Source: Bacillus benzoevorans
GTDB taxonomy: Bacteria; Bacillota; Bacilli; Bacillales; Cytobacillaceae
Length of the DNA: 64,000 nucleotides
Assembly: GCF_014207535.1 (NCBI RefSeq)
Contig: NZ_JACHGK010000001.1
Coordinates: 186,001 to 250,000, forward strand
Reading direction: 5' to 3'
Each line of letters starts with the position of its first letter. Within the stretch, counting starts at the first letter, position 1. This document shows, piece after piece, positions 35,559 through 44,958 of this stretch. The notes under the pieces are model-generated. The model searched no databases. It was not told the origin of the DNA and saw nothing but the letters and a program-made list of their open reading frames with translations. A program made the translations under genes and the position numbers.

Positions 35559-35899
35559 CAATCACTGCTATTGCTTACGTTAATAGTTGGATGCATAAAT
35601 GGCGCAGTTTGTTTTAGTTTCTGCTTTTCCAGTAATTCTTTGTTGGCATCTGTATTCCAGCCAATATCATTCGTGGGATGCACCCATTCACTTCCTGCCA
35701 TGACCGCCGGGTCGGTTTCCGTACTCCAATTTTCTAATGGGGATTCCTTAGATGTGTAAAAGCTGTCTCCAATGGTTACACCATGCGAGTTAACAAATGG
35801 AGGCTGCATATCAATTGGGGTATCTTTAAAGCTTGGCGCATTGATTTGATGCGGCAGAGTCTGATTGATCGCCATTGTTTTTTGGACTTTCTTTTTCAT
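35558..35899 (-). CDS. DUF3905 family protein
   Basis: 113 residues matching a Bacillus family of unknown function (DUF3905): QTLPHQINAPSFKDTPIDMQPPFVNSHGVTIGDSFY, then WSTETDPAVMAGSEWVHPTNDIGW. It is hydrophilic, without a signal peptide. The ATG at 35899 has AAAAAGGA 10 nt upstream; a GTG two codons earlier is possible. Spore association is suggested only by the neighbouring spore-type genes. Confidence 0.65.
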   Translation of the reverse strand: MKKKVQKTMAINQTLPHQINAPSFKDTPIDMQPPFVNSHGVTIGDSFYTSKESPLENWSTETDPAVMAGSEWVHPTNDIGWNTDANKELLEKQKLKQTAPFMHPTINVSNSSD

Positions 35900-36055
35900 T
35901 AGCACTCATTCCTTTTTAGCTTATTTTTTCACGGAAAAGGCGTTTTATGAACTGTAAAATAAGGAAGGATTTTAAAGGCATGAAACTTTCTGCTAAGTGA
36001 AAAGATAAACGATATTAAGGCATTTTTGCCGAGAGACAAGAGGAGGAAAAACCTT

Positions 36056-36217
36056 ATGGCTAAACGAAAAGCAGAATTTGATGCAGCAGTAAAACATAGT
36101 AAAACACCGAGAAAGAATATGCAGGAAACAGAGTTTTCATCTGAATTCAGCCACGGTGAAAATCCAATAAAAGGTGCTAATCGCAATTCAAAGCAGGGAA
36201 GAGAAGGGAGAAGTTAA
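36056..36217 (+). CDS. Small gamma-SASP-like protein
   Basis: 53 residues, basic, MAKRKAEFDAAVKHSKTPRKN followed by ETEFSSEFSHGENP. The EFxxEF block resembles the GPR-cleaved TEFASE motif of gamma-type SASPs (SspE), but only once. AGGAGG lies 9 nt before the ATG at 36056. It ends 4 nt before the next small gene. A spore coat or core role is inferred. Confidence 0.6.
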   Translation: MAKRKAEFDAAVKHSKTPRKNMQETEFSSEFSHGENPIKGANRNSKQGREGRS

Positions 36218-36221
36218 AGCT

Positions 36222-36353
36222 TTGAAAAAGAAAAACGCGCAGAAAAGTGAAAATACTCATGTTGAATTTGGAATGGAATTTGGCGATCTCAATGCAGCTA
36301 AACAGTTTGAAATCCCTTTTATGAATCAGAAGAAGGGGACAAAAAAGAAATAA
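36222..36353 (+). CDS. Small gamma-SASP-like protein with TTG start
   Basis: 43 residues, MKKKNAQKSENTHVEFGMEF then GDLNAAKQFE. The FGxEF and N-A-x-x-x pattern is like one repeat of gamma SASP (FGTEFASETNAQQV). The start is TTG at 36222 with GGGAG 11 nt upstream. It is co-transcribed with the preceding gene and followed by a strong hairpin. Confidence 0.6.
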   Translation: MKKKNAQKSENTHVEFGMEFGDLNAAKQFEIPFMNQKKGTKKK

Positions 36354-36357
36354 ATGA

Positions 36358-36400
36358 AATGAAGCTGGCTTAAGGGATAACCAAGGGAGCCAGCTTCATT
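36358..36400. terminator. Bidirectional hairpin between spore-type genes and the radical SAM gene
   Basis: AATGAAGCTGGCT pairs perfectly with AGCCAGCTTCATT (17-nt loop) between convergent genes. Confidence 0.7.
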
Positions 36401-36413
36401 GCTATTTAAGTGA

Positions 36414-38159
36414 TTATTTTACCTTGACCGGATCAAGTGTTACTAGCATAGGTTTTTCTGCTGCAGGATTAAAATAAACAAAAAGCAGCATCGATTTTTT
36501 TACAAGAGTGCCATCGGTTAAATACTGATCGATGTCAAATGAGACAGGTTCGATTACTGTATGTTTAAATAATTCCTTTTCATCTAATTCTATTCCATTT
36601 AATAAAGCAGGATTCTCGATGATGCCTTGATAATAACCTGTCCGTTCCTGCTTCGTCAGACCTTGCTCCCACCATGGTTTTCTTGGTTTATATTTATGGC
36701 GGGAAAGATAGTCGTACTTCATCATGTCACGGATGGTATCGATGTCTGCTGCACGGCTATAAACAAGAAATTCATCCAATCGCTTGAATAAATCCTCTAA
36801 TTGATGTCCGATCCGTGACCAGCTCATGTTTTCCCAATAGCTGCCGAAGTCCTGAAAGAAATCAAAGGCTGAAGGGAAGAGATTCGTGACAATATATTCA
36901 ATGCTATGGTCCATACGATGGTCATTCCAATATTTTTCCAAGACATCTTCTACTTGTTTAATGCGGATCACATCATCAAAGGGCAGTACCCTGTTGCTTA
37001 AGATTTCATAGGGGGCATTCTCCATATAGACATATTGATACTCATCAGCTTGCCTGCGCAGCCCGGTTCCCCGCAGCATTTTTAGAAATCCCAGCTGTAA
37101 TTCTTCAGGACGCATTTCAAATACATCATTAAATGTTTTACGAAAAGAATCGTAATCCTCCTCAGGCAGGCCGGCAATTAAATCAAGATGTTGATCAATC
37201 TTCCCTCCGTTTTTCACCATCGTTACCGTACGCGTCAGTTTTTCAAAATTTTGCTTCCTTTTTACAAGTTCGTTTGTATAATCATTCGTTGACTGTACAC
37301 CGATTTCAAAACGGAATAGACCTGGTGGAGCTTCCTTATTCAAAAATTCAATGACTTCTGGACGCATGATGTCTGCCGTTATTTCAAATTGAAAAACGGT
37401 TCCCGGCAAATGTTCATCAATTAAGAACTGGAAAATATCCATTGCGTAGCTTCTGCTGATATTAAAGGTCCGATCGAGAAATTTAAAGGTTTTAACACCA
37501 TTCTTCATTAAATAGCGGATTTCATCTTTAATAAATTCACGGTCAAAGTATCGAACACCGACCTCAACAGAAGATAAACAAAACTGGCAGTTAAACGGAC
37601 AGCCGCGGCTTGTCTCAATATAGGCAATTCGTTTGCTTAAGGAAGGGACATCCTCAGGAAAGCGAAAGGGTGAAGGAATGGTGCGTAAATCTATTTTATT
37701 TATCTGTGGATTAAGCTTCAGTTCACCACTGCTTTTTCTGAAACAAATTCCTCCAACTTGATCAAAATGATTTTCGCCTTCTAATTCCTGCAGCAGCTGT
37801 TTGAACGCTGCTTCTCCTTCTCCGGTGATAATAAAATCTACTGCCTTTATCTTTTCCATCCATTCGCGTGCATCGTAGGAAACTTCCGGTCCTCCGAGGA
37901 CTATTTTTATATTAGAATCAATTTTCTTTAGCAATTGAATCACTTTAATCGTTTCTTCCATATTCCATATATAACAACTAAAACCGATGACATCCGCTTT
38001 CATGCGATATAGATCTGTCACTATATTCATAATTGGATCTTTGATGGTATATTCTGTTAATTCTATTTCATATTCCGGCTGCGCATAGGCCTTTAAGTAA
38101 CGAATGGCTAAATTAGTGTGAATAAACTTGGCGTTAATCGAGGTACAGATAATTTTCAT
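36414..38159 (-). CDS. B12-binding radical SAM protein with DUF4080
   Basis: 581 residues. The N-terminal cobalamin-binding-like domain spans about 1-140 (VIGFSCYIWNMEETIKVIQLLK, IVLGGPEVSYDA). The radical SAM core has the CxxxCxxC motif in SRGCPFNCQFC near residue 190, and a C-terminal DUF4080 region follows. Such enzymes are class B radical SAM candidates (methyl transfer or rearrangement), with unknown substrate. No partner gene is adjacent. The ATG at 38159 follows a weak AAGGAGTATTG. Confidence 0.85.
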   Translation of the reverse strand: MKIICTSINAKFIHTNLAIRYLKAYAQPEYEIELTEYTIKDPIMNIVTDLYRMKADVIGFSCYIWNMEETIKVIQLLKKIDSNIKIVLGGPEVSYDAREWMEKIKAVDFIITGEGEAAFKQLLQELEGENHFDQVGGICFRKSSGELKLNPQINKIDLRTIPSPFRFPEDVPSLSKRIAYIETSRGCPFNCQFCLSSVEVGVRYFDREFIKDEIRYLMKNGVKTFKFLDRTFNISRSYAMDIFQFLIDEHLPGTVFQFEITADIMRPEVIEFLNKEAPPGLFRFEIGVQSTNDYTNELVKRKQNFEKLTRTVTMVKNGGKIDQHLDLIAGLPEEDYDSFRKTFNDVFEMRPEELQLGFLKMLRGTGLRRQADEYQYVYMENAPYEILSNRVLPFDDVIRIKQVEDVLEKYWNDHRMDHSIEYIVTNLFPSAFDFFQDFGSYWENMSWSRIGHQLEDLFKRLDEFLVYSRAADIDTIRDMMKYDYLSRHKYKPRKPWWEQGLTKQERTGYYQGIIENPALLNGIELDEKELFKHTVIEPVSFDIDQYLTDGTLVKKSMLLFVYFNPAAEKPMLVTLDPVKVK

Positions 38160-38248
38160 GCAAACAATACTCCTTCAATATTATTAAAGCATTCTCCTAT
38201 GTATTGTATATTATAGAAGAAAAAAACGAAATCTATTTAGAAAGTATT

Positions 38249-38275
38249 GAAAAACCCTTCCAAAGAGGAAGGGTT
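38249..38275 (-). terminator. Terminator of lutP
   Basis: Minus-strand stem AACCCTTCC/GGAAGGGTT with a 5-nt loop and a T-run, 8 nt after the permease stop. Confidence 0.85.
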
Positions 38276-38282
38276 GAAGATA

Positions 38283-39968
38283 TTAAGATACTACTAAAAA
38301 AGATAATACATTTGCCATCAAGTAGACAAGAACACAAGCGAATAGCAATACAATCATACTATGCTTAAGAACATATTTCATGACACTGGATTCTTGTCCG
38401 ACCTGTCCGGTAGCACCCGTTGCAACGGCTAGTGATTGCGGAGATAAAACTTTACCGATATCAGCACCGATAGCGTTTGCACTTACAGCTAAAGTTGGAT
38501 TCATACCAATCGATAATGCAGTTTGATGCTGCAACGAGCCGAACAATACATTTGCGGATGTACAGGAACCGGTAACAAAGCCGCCAAGATAACCTAGCAT
38601 TGGTGCAAAGAACGGGAATAGTGCACCTGTTTGCGCTAATAGCAATGCGATCGTTGTAATCATTCCTGATGAATTCATTACATAGGCAAAGGCAACGACA
38701 AATGCGATGGTTAGTAAAGATAATTTAAGATTGCTTAATGTTTCAAACAATGTAGCAGCCCAGTCTTTCCATGAAATTCCTAAGAGGAATTTAGATATAA
38801 CGGCTGCGAATAAAATTGCTGTACCTGGTGTGGCTAAAAAAGTGATGGCATACGTTGCAGCAATTGGTACTCCTTCACCATTCAAAATATTATTATGCAG
38901 TAATGGTACTTCCGGTGCAATAGAGAAGAAAGCACCGATGGAATTGATTGCTTGTAAAATTCCATTTTCTCCCGTGTAGCTTCCAGTTAGGGCAGTTTTC
39001 ACAGCCGGAAGCGCCCAAATAACGACCATAACCATTAATGTAATAAAAGGTGCCCATGCACCTACTATTTGGCCTGCTGAATGCTTGGCTTCTTTTTTAT
39101 GTAAAGGAGCCTCGGAAGCTGCAGCAACTTCGTCTTGCGGAAAGTGATAGATTTGTTTCGGTTTCCAAACTCTTAAGAATAATACAAGTGCAGCTAATGA
39201 GACTACAGCTGCCAAAATATCCGTTAACTCAGGTCCGATTAAGTTTGAAACTAAAGATTGTGTTAAGGCAAAGGATACACCAGAAACAAGAATGGCGGGA
39301 ATAATTTCCATTGTTTTTTTGAAACCGCTCATAATCACAACGATATAGAACGGGATGAGTAATGAAATGAATGGCAAAATTCTGCCGACCATTGCGGATA
39401 AATCCCCGACTGGAATTCCGGTAGGACCAGAAATGGCAATGATCGGTGCTCCAACGGCTCCGAAGGCAACGGCAGACATATTAGCAACTAAGCAAATCCC
39501 TGCTGCCATGAGAGGGTTAAAACCAAGTCCTACTAATATCGCCGCAGAAATAGCCACTGGTGCACCAAATCCTGCAGCACCTTCTAGAAACGCTGAAAAT
39601 GAAAAGGCGATAAGTAGGATTTGCAGCCGTCTATCATCTGTTATAGATACGATAGAACTACGAATGATATCAAATTTTCCGGTTTTCACTGTTAAATTAT
39701 AAAGGAAAACAGAGCAAAGAATGATCCAGCAAATCGGTATCAAACCAAAAATAGCACCTTGTGTAGCAGACATGATTGGCAGCATCAGGGGCATCTTGTA
39801 AACAATTGCAGCAATAATAATGGTAATGATTAAAGTAAGCAGACTTGCTTTCCATGCTGCCATTTTTCGAGCAATCACCAATAAAAAAACAATGATTGGA
39901 ATTAAGGCCACGATGGCTGAAATTCCTAGATTGCCTCCTATTGGCATAAAGTTTTGAACATATTCCAT
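38283..39968 (-). CDS. lutP: L-lactate permease
   Basis: 561 residues, LctP family with about 13 membrane segments. Family motifs include SAFLEGAAGFGAPVAISAAIL and GSCTSANVLFGSLQHQTA. It imports L-lactate. The ATG at 39968 has GGAGG 8 nt upstream on the minus strand; an in-frame start at 39983 is less likely. Divergent from lutR and sharing its control region with a LutR-type palindrome and a cre site. Confidence 0.93.
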   Translation of the reverse strand: MEYVQNFMPIGGNLGISAIVALIPIIVFLLVIARKMAAWKASLLTLIITIIIAAIVYKMPLMLPIMSATQGAIFGLIPICWIILCSVFLYNLTVKTGKFDIIRSSIVSITDDRRLQILLIAFSFSAFLEGAAGFGAPVAISAAILVGLGFNPLMAAGICLVANMSAVAFGAVGAPIIAISGPTGIPVGDLSAMVGRILPFISLLIPFYIVVIMSGFKKTMEIIPAILVSGVSFALTQSLVSNLIGPELTDILAAVVSLAALVLFLRVWKPKQIYHFPQDEVAAASEAPLHKKEAKHSAGQIVGAWAPFITLMVMVVIWALPAVKTALTGSYTGENGILQAINSIGAFFSIAPEVPLLHNNILNGEGVPIAATYAITFLATPGTAILFAAVISKFLLGISWKDWAATLFETLSNLKLSLLTIAFVVAFAYVMNSSGMITTIALLLAQTGALFPFFAPMLGYLGGFVTGSCTSANVLFGSLQHQTALSIGMNPTLAVSANAIGADIGKVLSPQSLAVATGATGQVGQESSVMKYVLKHSMIVLLFACVLVYLMANVLSFLVVS

Positions 39969-40050
39969 CAATAGAACCTCCACTTTGCTTTTAATTTATT
40001 TTGTTTCTCGAGTAAAGCATTAATGCATACTATAAGAGAACCTCCTTGTC

Positions 40051-40065
40051 AGTAAACGGTTTCAT
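40051..40065 (-). promoter_or_regulatory. cre site upstream of lutP
   Basis: On the minus strand ATGAAACCGTTTACT fits WTGNAANCGNWNNCW at every constrained position, 83 nt before the lutP start. CcpA-dependent glucose repression is expected. Confidence 0.65.
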
Positions 40066-40112
40066 TCCATCTTTAAATAAATAAATTCATTTAACCAACG
40101 TTAGCAAATAAG

Positions 40113-40125
40113 GTCATCTGATGAC
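40113..40125. promoter_or_regulatory. LutR operator candidate 1
   Basis: GTCATCTGATGAC, palindromic around the central base, between divergent lutP and lutR. The same 13-mer (centre base inverted) occurs once more in the window, upstream of lutA. Confidence 0.7.
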
Positions 40126-40282
40126 TAGATAACCTTACTAGCTAGAATTATAATGGGGGTAAATATAAAAAACAATATGTTTGTGAAAAAATTATGAACT
40201 TTATTTGTATTAAATATGTTAAATTAACGATATAATTTTGATAACATGGGATTAGATATCGTTCTTGGAAAGGGGGATTCTG

Positions 40283-41014
40283 ATGCAATATAAACAAATT
40301 AAACCAAAAAAGATTTATGAGGAAGTTGCTGAGGCTTTGCATGAAGGGATTCGCAGTGGAGTGCTTAAACCTGGGGATAAGTTGGATTCTGTGCAGCAAT
40401 TAGCGGAAAATTTCCAGGTTGGGAGATCTGCTATTAGAGAAGCATTATCTGCATTGAAAGCAATGGGGTTAATTGAAATGAGACAGGGAGAAGGCACCTA
40501 TGTCAAACAATTTGAGGAAAGCAGTATAAAATTTCCTCTTTCAACTGCTATGCTGATGAATAAAGATGATGTGATGAATTTGCTCGAGGTCAGAAAGATA
40601 ATTGAAAAAGGGGCAGCGATGTCTGCAGCATTAAGAAGAACACCAGAAAATATAAATTTGATGAAGGAAGCACTAGAAGAGATGAGGACTGCACATGGAA
40701 ATGAGGAATTAGGTGAAAAATCCGATTTGAAGTTTCATCTTGCTGTTGCCTCTTCTACCCAGAATTCAATATTGGTCAAGCTATTGAATGATGTATCTGA
40801 TTTAATGCAGCAAACAATGAAAGAGACAAGGAGAATCTGGCTTTACTCTAAACATACGACCGTTGAACAGCTTTATGAAGAGCATCTTGCGATTTTCGAG
40901 GCAGTTCTGGAGAAAAATGAAGATAAAGCGAGAAAAGCAATGGAAACTCATTTAAATAATGTTGAGGTAATTATACAAAAATATTTTGATGAAACTAGGA
41001 TTGATACTAAATAG
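40283..41014 (+). CDS. lutR: GntR/FadR-family lactate-utilisation regulator
   Basis: 243 residues: N-terminal winged helix (KIYEEVAEALHEGIRSGVLKPGDKL, RSAIREALSALKAMGLIEMRQGEGTYV) and the helical FCD ligand domain (LLEVRKIIEKGAA, HLAIFEAVLEKNEDKARKAMETHL). LutR represses lutABC and lutP in B. subtilis; lactate relieves it. The ATG at 40283 has AAAGGGGG upstream. Location between lutP and lutABC supports the name. Confidence 0.9.
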   Translation: MQYKQIKPKKIYEEVAEALHEGIRSGVLKPGDKLDSVQQLAENFQVGRSAIREALSALKAMGLIEMRQGEGTYVKQFEESSIKFPLSTAMLMNKDDVMNLLEVRKIIEKGAAMSAALRRTPENINLMKEALEEMRTAHGNEELGEKSDLKFHLAVASSTQNSILVKLLNDVSDLMQQTMKETRRIWLYSKHTTVEQLYEEHLAIFEAVLEKNEDKARKAMETHLNNVEVIIQKYFDETRIDTK

Positions 41015-41117
41015 AGGGGTTCTTATGACATTGAACTCCTCTATTTGCAGAAAAAATAGTTGAAAACCATTTCAATTCAGTGTATAAGTAATAAATGTGA
41101 ACATTTTTTAACATCGA

Positions 41118-41130
41118 GTCATCAGATGAC
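41118..41130. promoter_or_regulatory. LutR operator candidate 2
   Basis: GTCATCAGATGAC, the reverse complement of the site at 40113, 108 nt before the lutA start. Confidence 0.7.
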
Positions 41131-41238
41131 CTGTTGATTATATTAACAGATCATAATTAAATAATTCTCTGAATTATTGTCTTCTTTTAGAAAAATATAA
41201 GATAAATGATTTGTCATTTAGAAAGGGCTGAAAGAAAT

Positions 41239-41955
41239 ATGAAAGTATCTCTATTTGGAACATGTCTTGTCGATATGATGAAAGCGGATATTGGCATCGC
41301 AACAGTAGAATTATTAGAACATTTAGGCTGTGAAATAGATTATCCAGAAGGTCAGATATGCTGCGGACAGGCAACCTATAACAGTGGATACTTAGGCGAG
41401 ACCATACCTGCTATGAAAAAAATGATCGATACATTCCAGGATTCTGAATATGTTGTCAGTCCTTCAGGTTCATGTACCTATATGCTGCATGAATATCCAC
41501 ATATATTTAAAGATGATCCTATTTATGGGCCAAAGGCGAAAGCATTTGCGGAAAAATCCTATGAATTAACACAGTTTATTGTCGAAGTTTTAGGAATTGA
41601 AGATGTTGGTGCAACCTTCAATGAGAAGGTCACTTACCATCCATCCTGCCATATGACAAGATTACTTGGGGTGAAAGAAGCACCATTAACACTGTTAAGC
41701 AATGTAAAAGGATTAGAATTCACAGAGCTGCCTGGAAAAGAACAATGCTGCGGCTTTGGCGGAACTTTCTCCGTTAAAATGGGGCAAATCTCAGAGAAGA
41801 TTGTTGATGAAAAAGTGGATCATGTAAAAGAAACTGGAGCTCAAGTTTTAACTGGTGGCGACTATGCCTGCCTAATGAATATTAAAGGGCGTTTGGAAAG
41901 ACTTGGTGTACCAATTAAAGTCATGCATATTGCGCAAATATTAAACAGCCGTTAA
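41239..41955 (+). CDS. lutA: Lactate utilisation protein A, CCG-domain iron-sulfur subunit
   Basis: 238 residues with two cysteine-rich CCG domains (CCGQATYNSG and CCGFGGTFSVKMG), as in heterodisulfide-reductase-like subunits. LutABC together oxidise L-lactate to pyruvate and pass electrons to the membrane chain. The ATG at 41239 follows GAAAGGG; an upstream in-frame start at 41206 lacks support. First gene of lutABC. Confidence 0.93.
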   Translation: MKVSLFGTCLVDMMKADIGIATVELLEHLGCEIDYPEGQICCGQATYNSGYLGETIPAMKKMIDTFQDSEYVVSPSGSCTYMLHEYPHIFKDDPIYGPKAKAFAEKSYELTQFIVEVLGIEDVGATFNEKVTYHPSCHMTRLLGVKEAPLTLLSNVKGLEFTELPGKEQCCGFGGTFSVKMGQISEKIVDEKVDHVKETGAQVLTGGDYACLMNIKGRLERLGVPIKVMHIAQILNSR

Positions 41956-41979
41956 CAAAGATGAAGGGAGGAAGTAACT

Positions 41980-43413
41980 ATGGCAATTAAAACAAAATAT
42001 GCTGAGGAAAAGTTTAAAGTTCGGGTTGGAGAGGAAGTAAAGGATTCCTTTATGAGAGGAGCTGTAGCAAGTGCTACAGATACCATTAATGGCAGAAGAA
42101 AGAATGAAATAGAAGAATTAGGAAATTGGGAAGAATGGCGAAATCATGCAGAAGAAATTCGTCAACATGTCCTTGAAAATTTAGATTACTATTTATACCA
42201 ATTAAGTGAAAACGTATCTAAAAAAGGCGGTCATGTTTTCTTTGCTAAAACTGCCGAAGATGCTACAGACTATATTAAAGATGTAGTGAAAAAGAAAAAT
42301 GCGAAAAAGATTATTAAAGCAAAGTCCATGGTAACGGAAGAAATCAGTTTGAACCATAAGCTTGAAGAGGCCGGCTGTGAAGTGGTTGAAAGTGATTTAG
42401 GAGAGTTTATTTTACAATTAGATGATAATGACCCGCCTTCACATATTGTGGTACCAACTTTGCATAAAAATAAAGAACAGATGCGGGATGTATTTGAAAA
42501 GAAACTTGATTATAAAGGCTCCTCAAAGCCTGAAGAGCTCGCTTTGTGTGCCCGTCAAATCCTGCGGCAAAAGTTTCTGGAAGCAGATGTCGGTGTTATC
42601 GGCTGTAATTTCGCTGTCGCTGAATCAGGTTCCACGACATTGGTTACAAATGAAGGAAACGCGGACCTTGTTTCCGATCTTCCCAATACACTAGTTGTCT
42701 GTATGGGGATGGAGCGTCTTGTCCCAACCTTTGACGAAATGGAAGTCTTGGTAGGGATGCTGACAAGAAGTGCCGTGGGCCAAAAATTAACAAGTTATAT
42801 TACGAACTTAACAGGTCCGCGCCAGGAAGGTGATGTTGACGGTCCTGAGGAATTCCATTTAGTCATTGTCGATAATGGCCGTTCTGATATTCTTGGTACT
42901 GAATTCCAGTCTGTACTACAATGTATCCGCTGCGCAGCCTGTATTAATAACTGCCCGGTATATCGTCATATTGGCGGTCATTCTTATGGATCAATTTATC
43001 CAGGTCCAATCGGGATTGTGTTAACTCCGCTTTTAGATGGATACGAAGGAAATAAAGAACTTCCTTACGCATCAACATTGTGCGGAGCTTGTACAGAAGT
43101 ATGTCCGGTTAAGATTCCGCTGCATGAGTTGATTAGAAAACACAGACAGATTATTGTCGAGCAAGAAGGAAAAGCGCCATTCTCCGAAAAAATGATGATG
43201 AAGGCCTTTGGTATTGGAACATCGAATTCATCTCTTTATAATTTAGGTTCCAAAATGGCACACACTGTAGTAAAACCTCTTACTACTGGCAATAAAATTA
43301 CAAAAGGTATCGGACCGTTAAAAGAGTGGACAGATTATAAAGATATGCCGATGCCGAATAAGGAAAGATTTAGAGATTGGTTTAAAAACCGCTCAAAAGG
43401 AGGGAAACAGTAA
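41980..43413 (+). CDS. lutB: Lactate utilisation protein B, iron-sulfur subunit
   Basis: 477 residues: an N-terminal LUD domain (about 60-300) and a ferredoxin part with two 4Fe-4S motifs, CIRCAACINNCPVYRHIGG near residue 310 and CGACTEVCPVKIP near residue 367. RBS AAGGGAGGAAG. The stop shares one base with the lutC start (TAATG). Confidence 0.93.
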   Translation: MAIKTKYAEEKFKVRVGEEVKDSFMRGAVASATDTINGRRKNEIEELGNWEEWRNHAEEIRQHVLENLDYYLYQLSENVSKKGGHVFFAKTAEDATDYIKDVVKKKNAKKIIKAKSMVTEEISLNHKLEEAGCEVVESDLGEFILQLDDNDPPSHIVVPTLHKNKEQMRDVFEKKLDYKGSSKPEELALCARQILRQKFLEADVGVIGCNFAVAESGSTTLVTNEGNADLVSDLPNTLVVCMGMERLVPTFDEMEVLVGMLTRSAVGQKLTSYITNLTGPRQEGDVDGPEEFHLVIVDNGRSDILGTEFQSVLQCIRCAACINNCPVYRHIGGHSYGSIYPGPIGIVLTPLLDGYEGNKELPYASTLCGACTEVCPVKIPLHELIRKHRQIIVEQEGKAPFSEKMMMKAFGIGTSNSSLYNLGSKMAHTVVKPLTTGNKITKGIGPLKEWTDYKDMPMPNKERFRDWFKNRSKGGKQ

Positions 43414-44132
43414 TGCCAGGAACTGTTCAAAATCGTGATGCTTTTCTCGATACTATCGCCAACCGTCTTGGCCGCGAGAGAAAAACAAATGTAACGCTGC
43501 CAAAATGGAAGTATAATCCTCAGGAAGAAGTCTATAAAGGTGCTTCAAGCGACGAGCTTTTAGAATTATTTATAAAGCACGGAACTGGAATCAACTGTGA
43601 AGTTTTTGTTGCGGACAAGGCACATGCCGCTAAAATTGTGCATGATAGAATTAAGGAATTGGGCGGCGGTCCTGTTGTAACGTGGAAAGACTCCCGCTAT
43701 GAAGAATCCTTTGCTCTTGGAAAGCTTTTTAAAGAAGAACTGCCGCAAGAAAAAATTGAAGTGTTCGAGTGGAATTCTGATCTTGGCCGGGAAAATATTG
43801 AAAAAGCGAATCATGCCAATATCGGGATTACAATTAGTGAGATTACTTTAGCAGAATCAGGTACAGTTGTTGTATTCAGCGGTAAAGACAGAGGGAGAAC
43901 AGTAAACTTTTTACCGGAGTACTCCATTGTTTTAGTTCCGAAGAGCACGATTGTGCCGCGTATGACGCAAGCGGCGAAGATATTACGTGAAAAGGTGAAA
44001 AAAGGTGAAGTAATTCCTTCATGCATCAATTATATTACTGGACCAAGTAAATCTTCTGATATCGAAATGAAACTGGTAGTAGGGGTTCATGGACCAGTAA
44101 AATTAAATTATATTGTTGTGGAAGATTTATAA
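43413..44132 (+). CDS. lutC: Lactate utilisation protein C
   Basis: 239 residues, LUD domain alone (ISEITLAESGTVVVFSGKDRGRTVNFLPEYSIVLVP). Third subunit of the lactate oxidation complex. Coupled to lutB, with AAGGAGGG upstream, and followed by a strong terminator. Confidence 0.92.
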   Translation: MPGTVQNRDAFLDTIANRLGRERKTNVTLPKWKYNPQEEVYKGASSDELLELFIKHGTGINCEVFVADKAHAAKIVHDRIKELGGGPVVTWKDSRYEESFALGKLFKEELPQEKIEVFEWNSDLGRENIEKANHANIGITISEITLAESGTVVVFSGKDRGRTVNFLPEYSIVLVPKSTIVPRMTQAAKILREKVKKGEVIPSCINYITGPSKSSDIEMKLVVGVHGPVKLNYIVVEDL

Positions 44133-44141
44133 AATAAAGTA

Positions 44142-44176
44142 AAAACTGTCACGCATCCAGCGATGACAGTTTTTTT
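44142..44176 (+). terminator. Terminator of lutABC
   Basis: AAAACTGTCA pairs with TGACAGTTTT (12-nt loop), ending in a T-run. Confidence 0.85.
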
Positions 44177-44198
44177 ATGAAAAAATTATAATGTTTTG

Positions 44199-44231
44199 TT
44201 TCAGTTTCTTTTCAGTTTGCCTGACTATACT
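44199..44231 (+). promoter_or_regulatory. Promoter with response-regulator-type direct repeat
   Basis: TTTCAG-N5-TTTCAG (44199-44215, 11-nt period), then TTTG and a -10 TATACT at 44226-44231, 10 nt after the second repeat. No -35 hexamer is evident, which suits activation by an OmpR-family regulator. The same arrangement precedes the HK/RR genes. Confidence 0.65.
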
Positions 44232-44265
44232 GCAAACATAGAGAAAAATAAGGGAGGAAATATTA

Positions 44266-44943
44266 GTGAAGAAACTGATATTAATCACATCGGCAATTCT
44301 TTTATTATTCGGGTTGTCCTTTGGCGTGACGGTCATGGCTGATGACGATGAACATGAGCGTGAGGATCATGGGAAATACGAAGGATATGAAAAACAGGAA
44401 AGCTGGAAATATGACGGAGAAGAGAAAAAACGAGACCATGAAGATCATGAAGACGATGATGATGAGTATGAATACAAAGAAAATAATCAGATCGGGGAAT
44501 ACAATTCATACGTGCAATCGGAACAGACAGGTTATTGGAATATTTGGACAAGAGAGGTTGTTAATCATTCATCAACAGCTCTTCCTGTATTAACACCGTC
44601 TACTATCTCATTGACAGTGAATAACAAACCAGTAGAAATTTACGGAGTTCCGCAAAACGGACAGCTGCTCGTTTCCGCAGAGAAGCTGGCAGAGAAACTG
44701 GGCGCTGAAGCAAAGGTGTATACCATTAGTAAAATAGTCAAAGTAACAAAAGGTGAAAATGAATTAATTATTCGCTCCGGTTCAAATGCCGCCTATGAAA
44801 ACAGCGTAAAAACACCAATGCCGGCAGAGGCTGTTTACTATGAAAAGTCTGTTTATATCCCAATATGTGTATTGGCTAATGCTCTTGGCTACCGGATTGA
44901 CTGGGCAGAAGCAGAACAAAAAATAAATCTAGTGAGTATTTAA
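44266..44943 (+). CDS. Secreted stalk-domain protein with acidic His-rich segment
   Basis: 225 residues. A signal peptide is visible (MKKLILITSAILLLFGLSFGVTVMA). Then comes an extremely charged stretch of about 50 residues rich in Asp, Glu, His, Lys and Tyr (EDHGKYEGYE, DHEDHEDDDDEYEY), which could bind metal ions. The C-terminal half resembles the copper amine oxidase N-terminal-like stalk domain (LTVNNKPVEIYGVPQNGQLLVSAEKLAEKLG, then VYIPICVLANALGYRIDW). RBS AAGGGAGG. First gene of a four-gene operon. Function unknown; a surface metal or redox role is a guess. Confidence 0.7.
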   Translation: MKKLILITSAILLLFGLSFGVTVMADDDEHEREDHGKYEGYEKQESWKYDGEEKKRDHEDHEDDDDEYEYKENNQIGEYNSYVQSEQTGYWNIWTREVVNHSSTALPVLTPSTISLTVNNKPVEIYGVPQNGQLLVSAEKLAEKLGAEAKVYTISKIVKVTKGENELIIRSGSNAAYENSVKTPMPAEAVYYEKSVYIPICVLANALGYRIDWAEAEQKINLVSI

Positions 44944-44958
44944 AGGGAGGAATATAAG

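Noticed and set aside
44333..44593. Met/Lys-rich and His-rich frames overlapping the stalk protein
   Set aside because: Low-complexity by-products of the GAT/GAA/CAT-rich acidic segment in other frames.
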